Positions 17,097 through 24,913 of a DNA stretch of 41,548 nt are shown here, piece after piece. The translations under genes were made by a program, and so were the position numbers. The notes beneath the pieces are model-generated. The model saw only the letters and a program-made list of their open reading frames with translations, had not been told where the DNA came from and ran no database searches. The DNA comes from Enhydrobacter aerosaccus. GTDB lineage: Bacteria; Pseudomonadota; Alphaproteobacteria; Reyranellales; Reyranellaceae. The DNA lies in assembly GCA_903915535.1 (NCBI GenBank), contig CAIWTJ010000219.1:1-41548 (forward strand), read 5' to 3'. How positions within the stretch are numbered: the stretch's first letter is position 1; every line of letters begins with the position of its first letter.

Positions 17097-17144
17097 GCCG
17101 GGGCAAGACCACGATGGTCGCGCCCTCCAGCGAAGGAGAATTTT

Positions 17145-17573
17145 GTGCGGGCGTTCCGCAAACTGGGCCTGCTCCGCGGCATGCGCGGCGCACAGCTTCT
17201 GCTTCTCGTGGAGGCGGCACTTTTTCTCGCGCTCGCCCGCCTGGCGATCCTGGTCATCCCCTTCCGGCGCATCGTGCCGTGGCTCGAGCGTTCGCCCGAT
17301 GAGCCGCAGCGCGATGCGGTGCAGATCGCGACCGTACGGCAGGCGGTCGAAATCGCCGCGCGCAACGTTCCCTGGAACGCCGTGTGCCTGCCGCAGGCGA
17401 TGGCGTGCAAGGCGATGCTCGCCCGCCGCGGCCAGGGCTCGGCCCTGCACATCGGCGCCGCCCGGGGCACGCGCGCGGAACTGATGGCGCACGCCTGGCT
17501 GGTCGCCGGCGGCGAGATCGTGATCGGCGAGGAAGACAGCAGCAGGATGACGCCGCTCGCCCGCTTCGGTTGA
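17145..17573 (+). CDS. McjB-like transglutaminase-fold protein (lasso peptide B2-type domain)
   Basis: A 142-residue protein of the Transglut_core3 type, the domain found in lasso-peptide leader peptidases (McjB C-terminus). The N-terminal 50 residues form hydrophobic and basic helices ending LVIPFRRIVPWL. The catalytic Cys81 lies in NAVCLPQAMACKAML and His116 in ELMAHAWLV; acidic residues 129-131 could complete the triad. The spacing matches family members. GTG 17145 is preceded at 6 bases by GAAGGAG. There is no PqqD-like recognition domain, no asparagine-synthetase-like cyclase and no clear precursor gene nearby, so a standard lasso pathway is not supported. It could be a peptidase or transpeptidase working with the ATP-grasp protein, by inference. 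Confidence 0.82.
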   Translation: MRAFRKLGLLRGMRGAQLLLLVEAALFLALARLAILVIPFRRIVPWLERSPDEPQRDAVQIATVRQAVEIAARNVPWNAVCLPQAMACKAMLARRGQGSALHIGAARGTRAELMAHAWLVAGGEIVIGEEDSSRMTPLARFG

Positions 17574-17629
17574 TGGACATCGCGAAGTCGGGGCAGCATC
17601 ATGACGGTCGTGAGGAGTTAGGCGCGTGA
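17573..17629 (+). other. 18-codon mini-ORF bridging two genes
   Basis: The start codon overlaps the stop of the McjB-like gene (TGATG) and its own TGA overlaps the GTG start of the next monooxygenase (GTGA). The peptide would read MDIAKSGQHHDGREELGA. Coupling on both sides is suggestive. One codon is TTA, rare in such GC-rich genomes, and the peptide resembles nothing I know, so it may be chance. Confidence 0.2.
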
Positions 17630-18966
17630 GTACGAAAAAACAGATTTCGCTGGCCATGCTGATCGGCGGCGCATCCGGCGGGCATCCCGCGTCGTGGCTG
17701 CATCCCAAGGCGAACGCGGCGGGCTCGACCGACATCGACCACTATCGCCGCCTTGCCCAGACCGCAGAGCGCGGCCTGTTCGACCTCTTCTTCATCGCCG
17801 ACACGCCGGCCGCGCGCACCGACAATCTGCACGCCTGGAGCCGCTTCCCGATGTTCATGAACGTGCTGGAGCCGGTGACGCTCCTCACGGCCCTGGCCGG
17901 CGCCACGACCCACATTGGCCTGGGCGGCACGGTGTCGACCAGTTTCTCCGAGCCCTACAACGTCGCGCGCCAGTTCTCCTCGCTCGACCATATCTCGCAC
18001 GGCCGGGCGGCGTGGAACGTCGTCACCTCGGCCAACGACTACGCCGCGCGCAACTTCGGCCATGCGACCCTGCCGCCGCATGCACTGCGCTACGAGAAGG
18101 CCGGCGAATTCGTCGACGTGGTGAACAAGCTCTGGGACTCGTGGGACGACGACGCCTTCATTCACGATCGCGACAGCGGCCTCTTCTTCGATCCCGCGCG
18201 CCAGCATCCTGTCCATCACGAAGGCAAGTTCTTCAAGGTCGACGGCGCGCTGAACGTCGCGCGCTCGCCGCAGGGCAAGCCGGTGATCATCCAGGCGGGC
18301 GCCTCCGACACCGGCCTCGAACTCGCGGCGCGCACCGCCGAGATCGTGTTCGCCAGCGCCTCCAATCCCCAGGACGCCAAGCGCGGCTACGACGAGCTCA
18401 AGGGGCGCCTCGCCAAGTACGGCCGTCACCCCGACGAGCTCAAGATCCTGGCGGGCCTGCCGGTCGTCATCGGCAGCAGCCAGCAGGAGGCCGAGGACAA
18501 GTACCAGGCGCTGCAGGAGATGATCCATCCCGACGTCGGCCGCTTCCGCCTCGGCACCGACCTCGAGGCCGATCTCTCCGACCTGCCGCTCGACGAGCCG
18601 ATTCCGGAGAGCCGGCTGCCCAAGAGCGCCAACCTGCACAAGGCGTTCTTCGACGGCATCATGAAGATCATCCGCGAGGAGAACCCGACGCTCCGGCAGC
18701 TCTACCTGCGCTACGAGCGCGGCCGCAAGACGATCAAGGGCACGCCCAAGCAGATCGTCGACGTGATGGAGCAGTGGATCGAGATGGGCGCCACCGACGG
18801 CTTCATGATGCAGTTCTCGACCTTGCCCGACGGGCTCGAGGATTTCGTGAACCTCGTGGTGCCGGAACTCCAGCGTCGCGGCATGTTCCGCACGCAGTAC
18901 ACCGGCACGACCCTGCGCGATCATCTGGGCCTCGCCCGTCCCGCCAACGCGCACGTCGCGGCCTGA
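17626..18966 (+). CDS. LLM-class flavin-dependent monooxygenase (NtaA/DszA family)
   Basis: A 446-residue FMN-dependent monooxygenase, first of three in a row. Blocks seen are FDLFFIADTPAARTDN (about 50-65), GRAAWNVVTSANDYAARNFG (about 125-145), LWDSWDDDAF, DGALNVARSPQGKPVIIQAGAS (in two parts, about 205-226) and VPELQRRGMFRTQYTGTTLRDHLGL at the end, interrupted here by none of the usual gaps. Full-length family members are 430-460 residues. The start is GTG 17626 with AGGAG about 9 bases upstream; AUG-free but coupled to the preceding mini-ORF. Reduced FMN must come from a reductase elsewhere. Which substrate it oxidises is not evident. Confidence 0.92.
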   Translation: MSTKKQISLAMLIGGASGGHPASWLHPKANAAGSTDIDHYRRLAQTAERGLFDLFFIADTPAARTDNLHAWSRFPMFMNVLEPVTLLTALAGATTHIGLGGTVSTSFSEPYNVARQFSSLDHISHGRAAWNVVTSANDYAARNFGHATLPPHALRYEKAGEFVDVVNKLWDSWDDDAFIHDRDSGLFFDPARQHPVHHEGKFFKVDGALNVARSPQGKPVIIQAGASDTGLELAARTAEIVFASASNPQDAKRGYDELKGRLAKYGRHPDELKILAGLPVVIGSSQQEAEDKYQALQEMIHPDVGRFRLGTDLEADLSDLPLDEPIPESRLPKSANLHKAFFDGIMKIIREENPTLRQLYLRYERGRKTIKGTPKQIVDVMEQWIEMGATDGFMMQFSTLPDGLEDFVNLVVPELQRRGMFRTQYTGTTLRDHLGLARPANAHVAA

Positions 18967-18969
18967 CTC

Positions 18970-19884
18970 ATGATCCTCACCGTCTCGCCGCCGGGCAGCA
19001 GCACGCTGCCCGCGCCCTCGCTTTCGTGGTTCCGCGGCCTCGTGCGCGCGGCCGAACAGGGCGGCCTCGACGCGATCCTGTTCGACGGTCAGTGGGGGCC
19101 GACGCCCGCGTTCAATCTCGATCCCATCCCGCTGATCGTGGCCCTGGCCGAATGCAGCACGCGCATCGGCCTCGCGGGCGCCATCGAGATCGACCATGCC
19201 GAGCCGTTCAACATCGCGCGCTCCTTCGCCGCCGCCGATCGCCTGACCGCCGGCCGAAGCGCGCTGATCGCGGCGACCGGCGCGCTCCGCCCGGGCGACT
19301 TCGGCCATGCCCCGAAGCGCACCACGGCCGAGCGTTACGCGCGCGCGGCCGAGTGCATCGCCGTGGCGCGCAAGCTGTGGGACAGCTGGGAGGACGAGGC
19401 GATCCTGCTCGACAAGCCGAACGGCCGCTTCTCCAATCCGGACGTCGTACATCCGATCAACCACGCCGGGACCTTCTTCAGCGTGCGCGGCCCCTTGAAT
19501 GCGCCGCGGCCGCTGCAGGGCAATCCGCCGGTGATCCTGCGCGACGCCTCGCCGGAGGGCCTCGCGCTCGCACGCGAGAGCGCCGATCTGTTCATTGCGC
19601 CCGAGTCGGCCGACCTCGGCGCGATTCGGCAGGCGATCGGCGACCGGCCGCGCCTGCTCGCGACCTTGCCCTTCACCGGCAAGCCCGAGACGTTTGCCGC
19701 GCAACTGGCTGAGCTGTCGGTGTTGTGCGACGGCGTCGACGTCGTGACCGCCGATCTCGAAGCGTTCGCCGACCAGGTGACGCCGCTGCTGCGTTCCCGC
19801 GGCCTGCGCCCGCCAGCCTATGCCGGCATAACCCTGCGCGAGCATCTGGGCCTCGCGCGTCCTCGCAGCCAGTTCGCCGCATGA
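18970..19884 (+). CDS. Shortened LLM-class flavin oxidoreductase
   Basis: A 304-residue relative of the two flanking monooxygenases, about 130-140 residues shorter. Recognisable are LIVALAECSTRIGLAGAIE, EPFNIARSFAAADRLTAGRS, KLWDSWEDEAIL, RGPLNAPRPLQGNPPVIL and a C-terminal ITLREHLGLARP almost identical to its upstream neighbour. Missing are the N-terminal strand and substrate segment and roughly 110 residues between the VILRDAS block and the C-terminal helix, where the neighbours carry the long insertion and helical region. The WNVVTS motif is replaced by ALIAATG. The frame is open and overlaps the next gene by ATGA, so it looks translated rather than decayed. It may be a partner subunit or a narrow-function variant. 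Confidence 0.85.
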   Translation: MILTVSPPGSSTLPAPSLSWFRGLVRAAEQGGLDAILFDGQWGPTPAFNLDPIPLIVALAECSTRIGLAGAIEIDHAEPFNIARSFAAADRLTAGRSALIAATGALRPGDFGHAPKRTTAERYARAAECIAVARKLWDSWEDEAILLDKPNGRFSNPDVVHPINHAGTFFSVRGPLNAPRPLQGNPPVILRDASPEGLALARESADLFIAPESADLGAIRQAIGDRPRLLATLPFTGKPETFAAQLAELSVLCDGVDVVTADLEAFADQVTPLLRSRGLRPPAYAGITLREHLGLARPRSQFAA

Positions 19885-21182
19885 CGCGTCAGCTCCATCT
19901 TGGCGTCTTCATCTATCCGGGCGGCCATCACATCGCCGCGTGGCGTCACCCGGACATGAAGGCCGAGCGCATCACCGAGCTCGACTACTATCTCGAGAAC
20001 GGCCGCCTTGCCGAGCGCGGCAAGTTCGACCTGTTCTTCGTGGGCGATGCGCTGAACGCGCGCGAGCGCGAGGGCCGCGTCGTGGGCGAGATCGCGATCA
20101 ACAACCTCGATCCGGTCTCGATCGTCTCCGCCGTGGCCTCGGTCACCGAGCGCATCGGCCTCGTGGCGACGCTGTCCACGACCTACAACGAGCCCGCGAT
20201 GATCGCGGCCAAGTTCGCGACGCTCGACCATCTGAGCGGCGGCCGCGCGGGCTGGAACGTGGTGACCACGCTCGACGAGAAGGCCGCGCTCAACTTCAGC
20301 CGCAGCGAGGCGATGGAGAAGTCGCTGCGCTACCAGCGCGCGCAGTCCTTCGTCGATGCCTGCAAGGCGCTGTGGGACAGCTGGGAAGACGGCGCCACGG
20401 CCGCCGAGCCGGCGCGCATCAAGGCCCCGATGTATCGCAGCGAATTCTTCTCGGTCGACGGCCCGCTCGGCATGCCGCGCCCGCCACAGGGCTGGCCGGT
20501 GCTGGTGCAGGCGGGCGGCAGCGAGCCCGGGCGCGATTTCGCCGCGTCCATCGGCGAGGCGATCTTCACGGCGCAGGGCGCGCTGCCCGGCGCGCAGGCG
20601 TTCCGCAGCGACATCCACCGCCGCATGGCCAGGCTCGGCCGCGCGCCCGACAGCATCAAGATCATGCCGGGCCTCTCGCCGGTGCTGGGCGACACCGAGG
20701 AACATGCGCTGCGCCGCGAGGCCGAGTTTGCCGAGCTGGCGCATCCCTCGGTCGGCGTCTGGATGCTGACGGAGATGACCAGGTTCCGGCTCTACGACCA
20801 TCCCCTCGACTCGCTGCTGCCGACGGCAGACATCCGCGCCTTCAACCCGGCGCTGGGCGAGAATGCCGTGAGCCTGATGCGCCGCGCCGAGGCCTCGCCC
20901 ATGACGATCCGCGACGCCGCGCGCATCATGGTGCGCAGCCGCGTGCACCAGTCCTTCGTCGGCACGCCGGAGCAGCTGGCCGACCATATGATCATGTGGC
21001 TGAACGAGGGCGGCAGCGACGGCTTCAACATCCTGCCGCCGATCTTTCCGAACGACCTCGCGCTGTTCGTCGATCACGTGGTGCCGCTCCTGCAGAAGCG
21101 CGGCGTGTTCCGCCGCGACTACGAAGGTCCGACCCTGCGCGGGCATCTGGGCGGCACGCGGCCGCCCGGCCGGAAGAGCTAG
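19881..21182 (+). CDS. LLM-class flavin-dependent monooxygenase (NtaA/DszA family)
   Basis: A 433-residue monooxygenase, third in the array. Landmarks are HLGVFIYPGGHHIAAWRHP at the N-terminus, KFDLFFVGDALNARERE (about 50-66), GRAGWNVVTTLDEKAALNFS (about 115-134), FSVDGPLGMPRPPQGWPVLV (about 190-209), a QAGG block and VPLLQKRGVFRRDYEGPTLRGHL near the end. ATG 19881 overlaps the stop of the shortened homologue by four bases, so translation is coupled. Its 3' end overlaps the convergent acyl-CoA synthetase gene by four bases. The full length and intact motifs suggest an active enzyme; the substrate is unknown. Confidence 0.92.
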   Translation: MTRQLHLGVFIYPGGHHIAAWRHPDMKAERITELDYYLENGRLAERGKFDLFFVGDALNAREREGRVVGEIAINNLDPVSIVSAVASVTERIGLVATLSTTYNEPAMIAAKFATLDHLSGGRAGWNVVTTLDEKAALNFSRSEAMEKSLRYQRAQSFVDACKALWDSWEDGATAAEPARIKAPMYRSEFFSVDGPLGMPRPPQGWPVLVQAGGSEPGRDFAASIGEAIFTAQGALPGAQAFRSDIHRRMARLGRAPDSIKIMPGLSPVLGDTEEHALRREAEFAELAHPSVGVWMLTEMTRFRLYDHPLDSLLPTADIRAFNPALGENAVSLMRRAEASPMTIRDAARIMVRSRVHQSFVGTPEQLADHMIMWLNEGGSDGFNILPPIFPNDLALFVDHVVPLLQKRGVFRRDYEGPTLRGHLGGTRPPGRKS

Positions 21183-23284
21183 GCCGCGACGAACAACGCG
21201 TCGACGACGCGGCAGTCGCCGGAGCCCTTGCGGATCAGCACGGGATTGAGATCGCACTCGGGAATGATGCCGGCGAAGTCCGCCGCCAGTTCCGAGAGGT
21301 TTGCGACCAGCTGCGCGAGCGGTGTGGTGTCGGTGCGCGGCATCAGGTTGCGATAACCGTCGAGCACCCTGCCCAGTCGCGTCGACGAGATCATTCCGCC
21401 GGCCTCCGCTTGCGTTACCGGGCTGAGGCTCAACGCCTTGTCTGCTTCGAGCTCGACCAGCACGCCGCCCGTCCCGACGATGGTCAGGGCGCCATAGGGA
21501 GGGGCCGCCTGATAGCCGACCATCGCCTGCACGCAGTCCAGAAGCTCTTCCTGCATTTCGTAGCCGTCGATGGTGGCGGCGGGCACCTTCTCCCGCACGT
21601 TCTTCTCGATCAGCGCGACAGCGGCACGCAGCCCCGCCTCGTCCTTGATGCCGAGCTGGACCGCGCCGACGTCGGAACGGTGCGGCACGCCGGCCGACAT
21701 CACCTTCACGACCATCGGATAGCCGATCGTCTTGGCATGGCTCACGGCTTCATCGACCGAGCGCGCAACCGCCGACTTCACGGTTGGGATGCCGTAGGTC
21801 TTGAGCAGGCGGCCGACCAGCGCCGACGGCAGCGAGCCGTGCAGGCCTGCGATCTCCTGCTTCAGCGCCGCACGCTCGCCCGTGAGCTTGCGCTGGGCGA
21901 GCCGGCGTGCGTCGGGCGTGCGGCCTGCCCAGTCGAGCATGCTCTTCACGGCCACGAGCCCCGGCCACAGGCCGCGCAGCGCGGGCGTGCCGGTGTCGTC
22001 GAGGCAGGCGAGCAGCTTCTCGCTCATGATCTCCGCCGTCGGCGAGATCACGACGACGGGCTTGCCCACCGCGCGGCTGAGCTCGGCGACCGTCGTGAGA
22101 TGGGCGGTGTAGTTGCGATGGCTGCTGGCCGGCAGCGAGGCCTGCATGTCCTGCAGCACGATGCCGAGCCCGACCTCGGGGGCGTTCATCACCGTCGAGA
22201 GCCCGGCGAGCGCCGCGCCCTGCTGACGCCCGACACTCTGGCCGATGTCGACCGGGTTCTGGCCCGGGATGCCCGGCAGGACGGTGCGCAGCGTGGCGCC
22301 CGTCGCCTCGGAGAATTCGGCCAGCGGCAAGCCGATCTCCTCGCAGGCATCGCACGCGAGCGCCGTCTCGCCGCCGGAGATGCCCATCAGGGCCATGCGG
22401 CCGGGCGCCGGGCGCTTCCTTGTCACGGCAAAGGCCTCGAGCGTGGCAATCAGCTCCTCGTAGTCGCCGACCACGGGCACGCCGTAGCGGTCGGCGAAGC
22501 CCTGGAAGGCATCGTCGTTGCGGATGAGCGCGCCCGTATGCGCCAGCGTGGCGCGCGCGCCGGTGGCCGAGCGGCCGACCTTGAGCACGACCATCGACTT
22601 GCCCGCGGCATGGACCTTGTCGACGGCGTCGGCGAACTTGTCGGCGTCGGGGATCGACTCCAGCACCAGTCCGATCACCCGCGTGTCGTCGTCGCCCGCG
22701 AACCAGGCGAGATAGTCCGCGCCGGTGACGCGATACTCGCTGCCGATGGTCACGATCTTGGAGAAGCCGCAGGTGCTCGAATTGATCACCGAGATGCCGG
22801 CCGAGCCCGACTGCGCGATCAGCGCCACCGGGCCCTTGCGCACCCGCGAGGTGATGCCGCCGGTGTAGATCGGCGTCGCGTCGGAGAGGTTGATCAGGCC
22901 CATGCAGTTGGGGCCGTGCATCAGGATCTTGGCGGACTTCACCAGCGCGCGCAGTTCGACGTCCTGCGCCTCCGAGAAACCCGCGGTGTTGACGATCGCC
23001 GTCTTCACGCCGCGCTTCTCGAGCCGTCGCACGACGTCGGCGACGCCCGCCGCCGGCACGGAAGCCAGTGCGGTGTCGACGCCGTCGGGCAGCGCCTCGA
23101 TCGACGAGACCGCGGAGAACCCCGCGATCTCCCTGGCGTCGCCGTGCACGGGGATGACCGTGCCCGCGTACTTGTAGTTGACGAGGTTATCGAGCGCCAC
23201 GTTGCCCAGGGTCACCCGGTTGGGCGACGCGCCGATGACCGCGATCGTGCGCGGCCGGACCAGCGCGTTCATCAAGTCGTCCAT
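21179..23284 (-). CDS. ADP-forming acyl-CoA synthetase (acetate-CoA ligase family)
   Basis: A 701-residue NDP-forming acyl-CoA synthetase with both subunits fused. It has a CoA-binding Rossmann domain (residues 1-130, AVIGASPNRVTLGNVALDN in part, and LMHGPNCMGLIN), a succinyl-CoA-ligase-like domain with the phosphohistidine His249 in TLAHTGAL, and a C-terminal ATP-grasp domain from about residue 480 (GYPMVVKVMSAGVPHRSDVGAV, broken into two strands). It would activate a carboxylic acid to its CoA ester with ATP and release ADP. It starts 18 bases after the binding-protein gene of the importer, so the imported compound or its product is probably activated by this enzyme. The acid is unknown. 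Confidence 0.92.
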   Translation of the reverse strand: MDDLMNALVRPRTIAVIGASPNRVTLGNVALDNLVNYKYAGTVIPVHGDAREIAGFSAVSSIEALPDGVDTALASVPAAGVADVVRRLEKRGVKTAIVNTAGFSEAQDVELRALVKSAKILMHGPNCMGLINLSDATPIYTGGITSRVRKGPVALIAQSGSAGISVINSSTCGFSKIVTIGSEYRVTGADYLAWFAGDDDTRVIGLVLESIPDADKFADAVDKVHAAGKSMVVLKVGRSATGARATLAHTGALIRNDDAFQGFADRYGVPVVGDYEELIATLEAFAVTRKRPAPGRMALMGISGGETALACDACEEIGLPLAEFSEATGATLRTVLPGIPGQNPVDIGQSVGRQQGAALAGLSTVMNAPEVGLGIVLQDMQASLPASSHRNYTAHLTTVAELSRAVGKPVVVISPTAEIMSEKLLACLDDTGTPALRGLWPGLVAVKSMLDWAGRTPDARRLAQRKLTGERAALKQEIAGLHGSLPSALVGRLLKTYGIPTVKSAVARSVDEAVSHAKTIGYPMVVKVMSAGVPHRSDVGAVQLGIKDEAGLRAAVALIEKNVREKVPAATIDGYEMQEELLDCVQAMVGYQAAPPYGALTIVGTGGVLVELEADKALSLSPVTQAEAGGMISSTRLGRVLDGYRNLMPRTDTTPLAQLVANLSELAADFAGIIPECDLNPVLIRKGSGDCRVVDALFVAA

Positions 23285-23302
23285 GACGTCGACGTCCTCT
23301 TC

Positions 23303-24913
23303 CTACTTGACCCAGACCTGGGCCATGTCGGGATTGCCGTTGAAGGCGAGATCCAGTTCCTCGTCGATGCCGCCGAAGCGGGTCGAGATCGAGAAGAACT
23401 TCTTGGCGTTGGTCAGCGTGAGATGCGGCATGTCGCGTGCGACGATCTCCTCGTACTTCTTGTACCAGCCCTTGCGCTCGGCGGTCGGAACCGAGCCCGC
23501 CTTGGCCGCGATCTCGTCGAGCTCCTTGTTGCAGTAGCCGGTCGGATTGACGAACGGCACGGTGCTGGGATTGCACAGGAAGGAGCGATCGACGCCGAAC
23601 ACGGGGTCCGTACGCGCCGTGAGCGACGACATCGAGACGTCGTAGTTGTGGTTCTTGAACACCTTGTCGCTCCACAGCTGGCCTTCGAGCAGGCTGAGCT
23701 TCACGTCGATGCCGATCGCGCGCCAGTTGGCGGAGATGATCTGCGCGGCCGGTTCGGCGTAGAAGGCGTCGGCGTTGGTGGCGCTGGTGAAGTCCATGGT
23801 GAAGCGCTTGCCGTCCTTCAGCGGGTAGCCCGCCTCGTCCAGCATCTTGCCGGCCTTCACCGGGTCGTAGGCGAACTGCTTGTTGTAGTCGACCGACGGA
23901 TCGGTGAGCTGGGTGAACTGCTCGGGGATGGCGTTCATCGCCGGGAACGCGAGGCCCTGGTAGACGTCCTTGGAGATGCGCTCGCGGTCGATCGCCACCA
24001 GCAGCGCCTGGCGCACCAGCGGCTTGTTGAAGATGTCGCGCGTTGTGTTGACGTCGAGCGACAGGCGCTCGGCCGCGTTGACCTTCACCTCGCGCGTCTC
24101 GAAGGCGTTTTTGAGCTTGCCCTGCTCGATGGTGCGGCCGATCTGCGGCAACGCCGGGCGCAGCACGTCGATCTCTCCGCGGTAGAGCGCGTTCTGCTGC
24201 TGCTGCACGTTCGGAATGAACACGGCCACGACCGAGTCGAGGTAGGGCTTGGGCTGGTCCCAGTAGTTCGGGTTGCGCTCGAAGGTGATGCCGCGGCCCT
24301 CTTCCCACTTCACGAACTTGTAGGGCCCGAGGCCGACCGGCGCGCGGTTGGCGGGATTGGTCGGGATGTCGGTGCCGTCATAGATGTGCTTGGGCATCAG
24401 CGGGAAGACTTCCTTGTCGAAGCCCTCGAGCGCCGAGGACTGCGGCTCCTTCAGGTGCACGACGAAGGTGTTGGCGTCGGGCGTCTCGGTCCTGTCGACG
24501 TTCGGGACGATCTTCACCAGGTAGGTGTTGTACTTGGCGAAGGCGTTCAGCGTGAACGCCACGTCCTCCGAGGAGAAGGCATGTCCGTCCGACCATTTGA
24601 GGTTGGGCCGCAGGTGAAAGGTGTAGGTCTTGCCGTCGGCCGAGATGTCCCACGAGCTCGCGATCTGCGGCTTCTTCGCGCCGGTCTTGTCGTACTTGTA
24701 GAGGCCGCTCGCCCACAGGTCGGCGATGATCAGCGGCGTCACGTTCGAGGTGAGCTGCGTGTTGAGCGTTGCGCCCGCGACGCTGACACCCACCACCGCC
24801 GTGCCGCCGCGCTTCGGCGTGGCCTGCGCATAAGCGGCACTCGTGGCGCCCAAGCCGAGCATCGCCAGGCCGGCGGCGAGAAGAACGGGCTTGAGCCTGT
24901 CGAACTTGATCAT
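23303..24913 (-). CDS. Peptide/nickel-type ABC transporter substrate-binding protein
   Basis: A 536-residue periplasmic binding protein (SBP_bac_5). The Sec signal peptide spans residues 1-29 with cleavage after AYA. Typical blocks are FHLRPNLKWSDGHAFSSEDV, APVGLGPYKFVKWEEG and VRQALLVAIDRERI. ATG 24913 has AAGGAG 7 bases upstream and overlaps the stop of the second ATPase gene by ATGA. It is the receptor of the importer encoded upstream in the same operon. Its last gene partner is an acyl-CoA synthetase, which favours a ligand that is or yields a carboxylic acid. The exact ligand is unknown. Confidence 0.94.
   Translation of the reverse strand: MIKFDRLKPVLLAAGLAMLGLGATSAAYAQATPKRGGTAVVGVSVAGATLNTQLTSNVTPLIIADLWASGLYKYDKTGAKKPQIASSWDISADGKTYTFHLRPNLKWSDGHAFSSEDVAFTLNAFAKYNTYLVKIVPNVDRTETPDANTFVVHLKEPQSSALEGFDKEVFPLMPKHIYDGTDIPTNPANRAPVGLGPYKFVKWEEGRGITFERNPNYWDQPKPYLDSVVAVFIPNVQQQQNALYRGEIDVLRPALPQIGRTIEQGKLKNAFETREVKVNAAERLSLDVNTTRDIFNKPLVRQALLVAIDRERISKDVYQGLAFPAMNAIPEQFTQLTDPSVDYNKQFAYDPVKAGKMLDEAGYPLKDGKRFTMDFTSATNADAFYAEPAAQIISANWRAIGIDVKLSLLEGQLWSDKVFKNHNYDVSMSSLTARTDPVFGVDRSFLCNPSTVPFVNPTGYCNKELDEIAAKAGSVPTAERKGWYKKYEEIVARDMPHLTLTNAKKFFSISTRFGGIDEELDLAFNGNPDMAQVWVK

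Noticed and set aside
17012..17573. A lasso peptide cluster
   Set aside because: Only the B2-like protein is present. No cyclase, no PqqD-like protein and no 35-60 residue precursor with a leader Thr at -2 and a suitable Gly/Asp/Glu ring pattern were found. The 21-codon frame has a Thr-Gly pair but is too short to hold leader and core.
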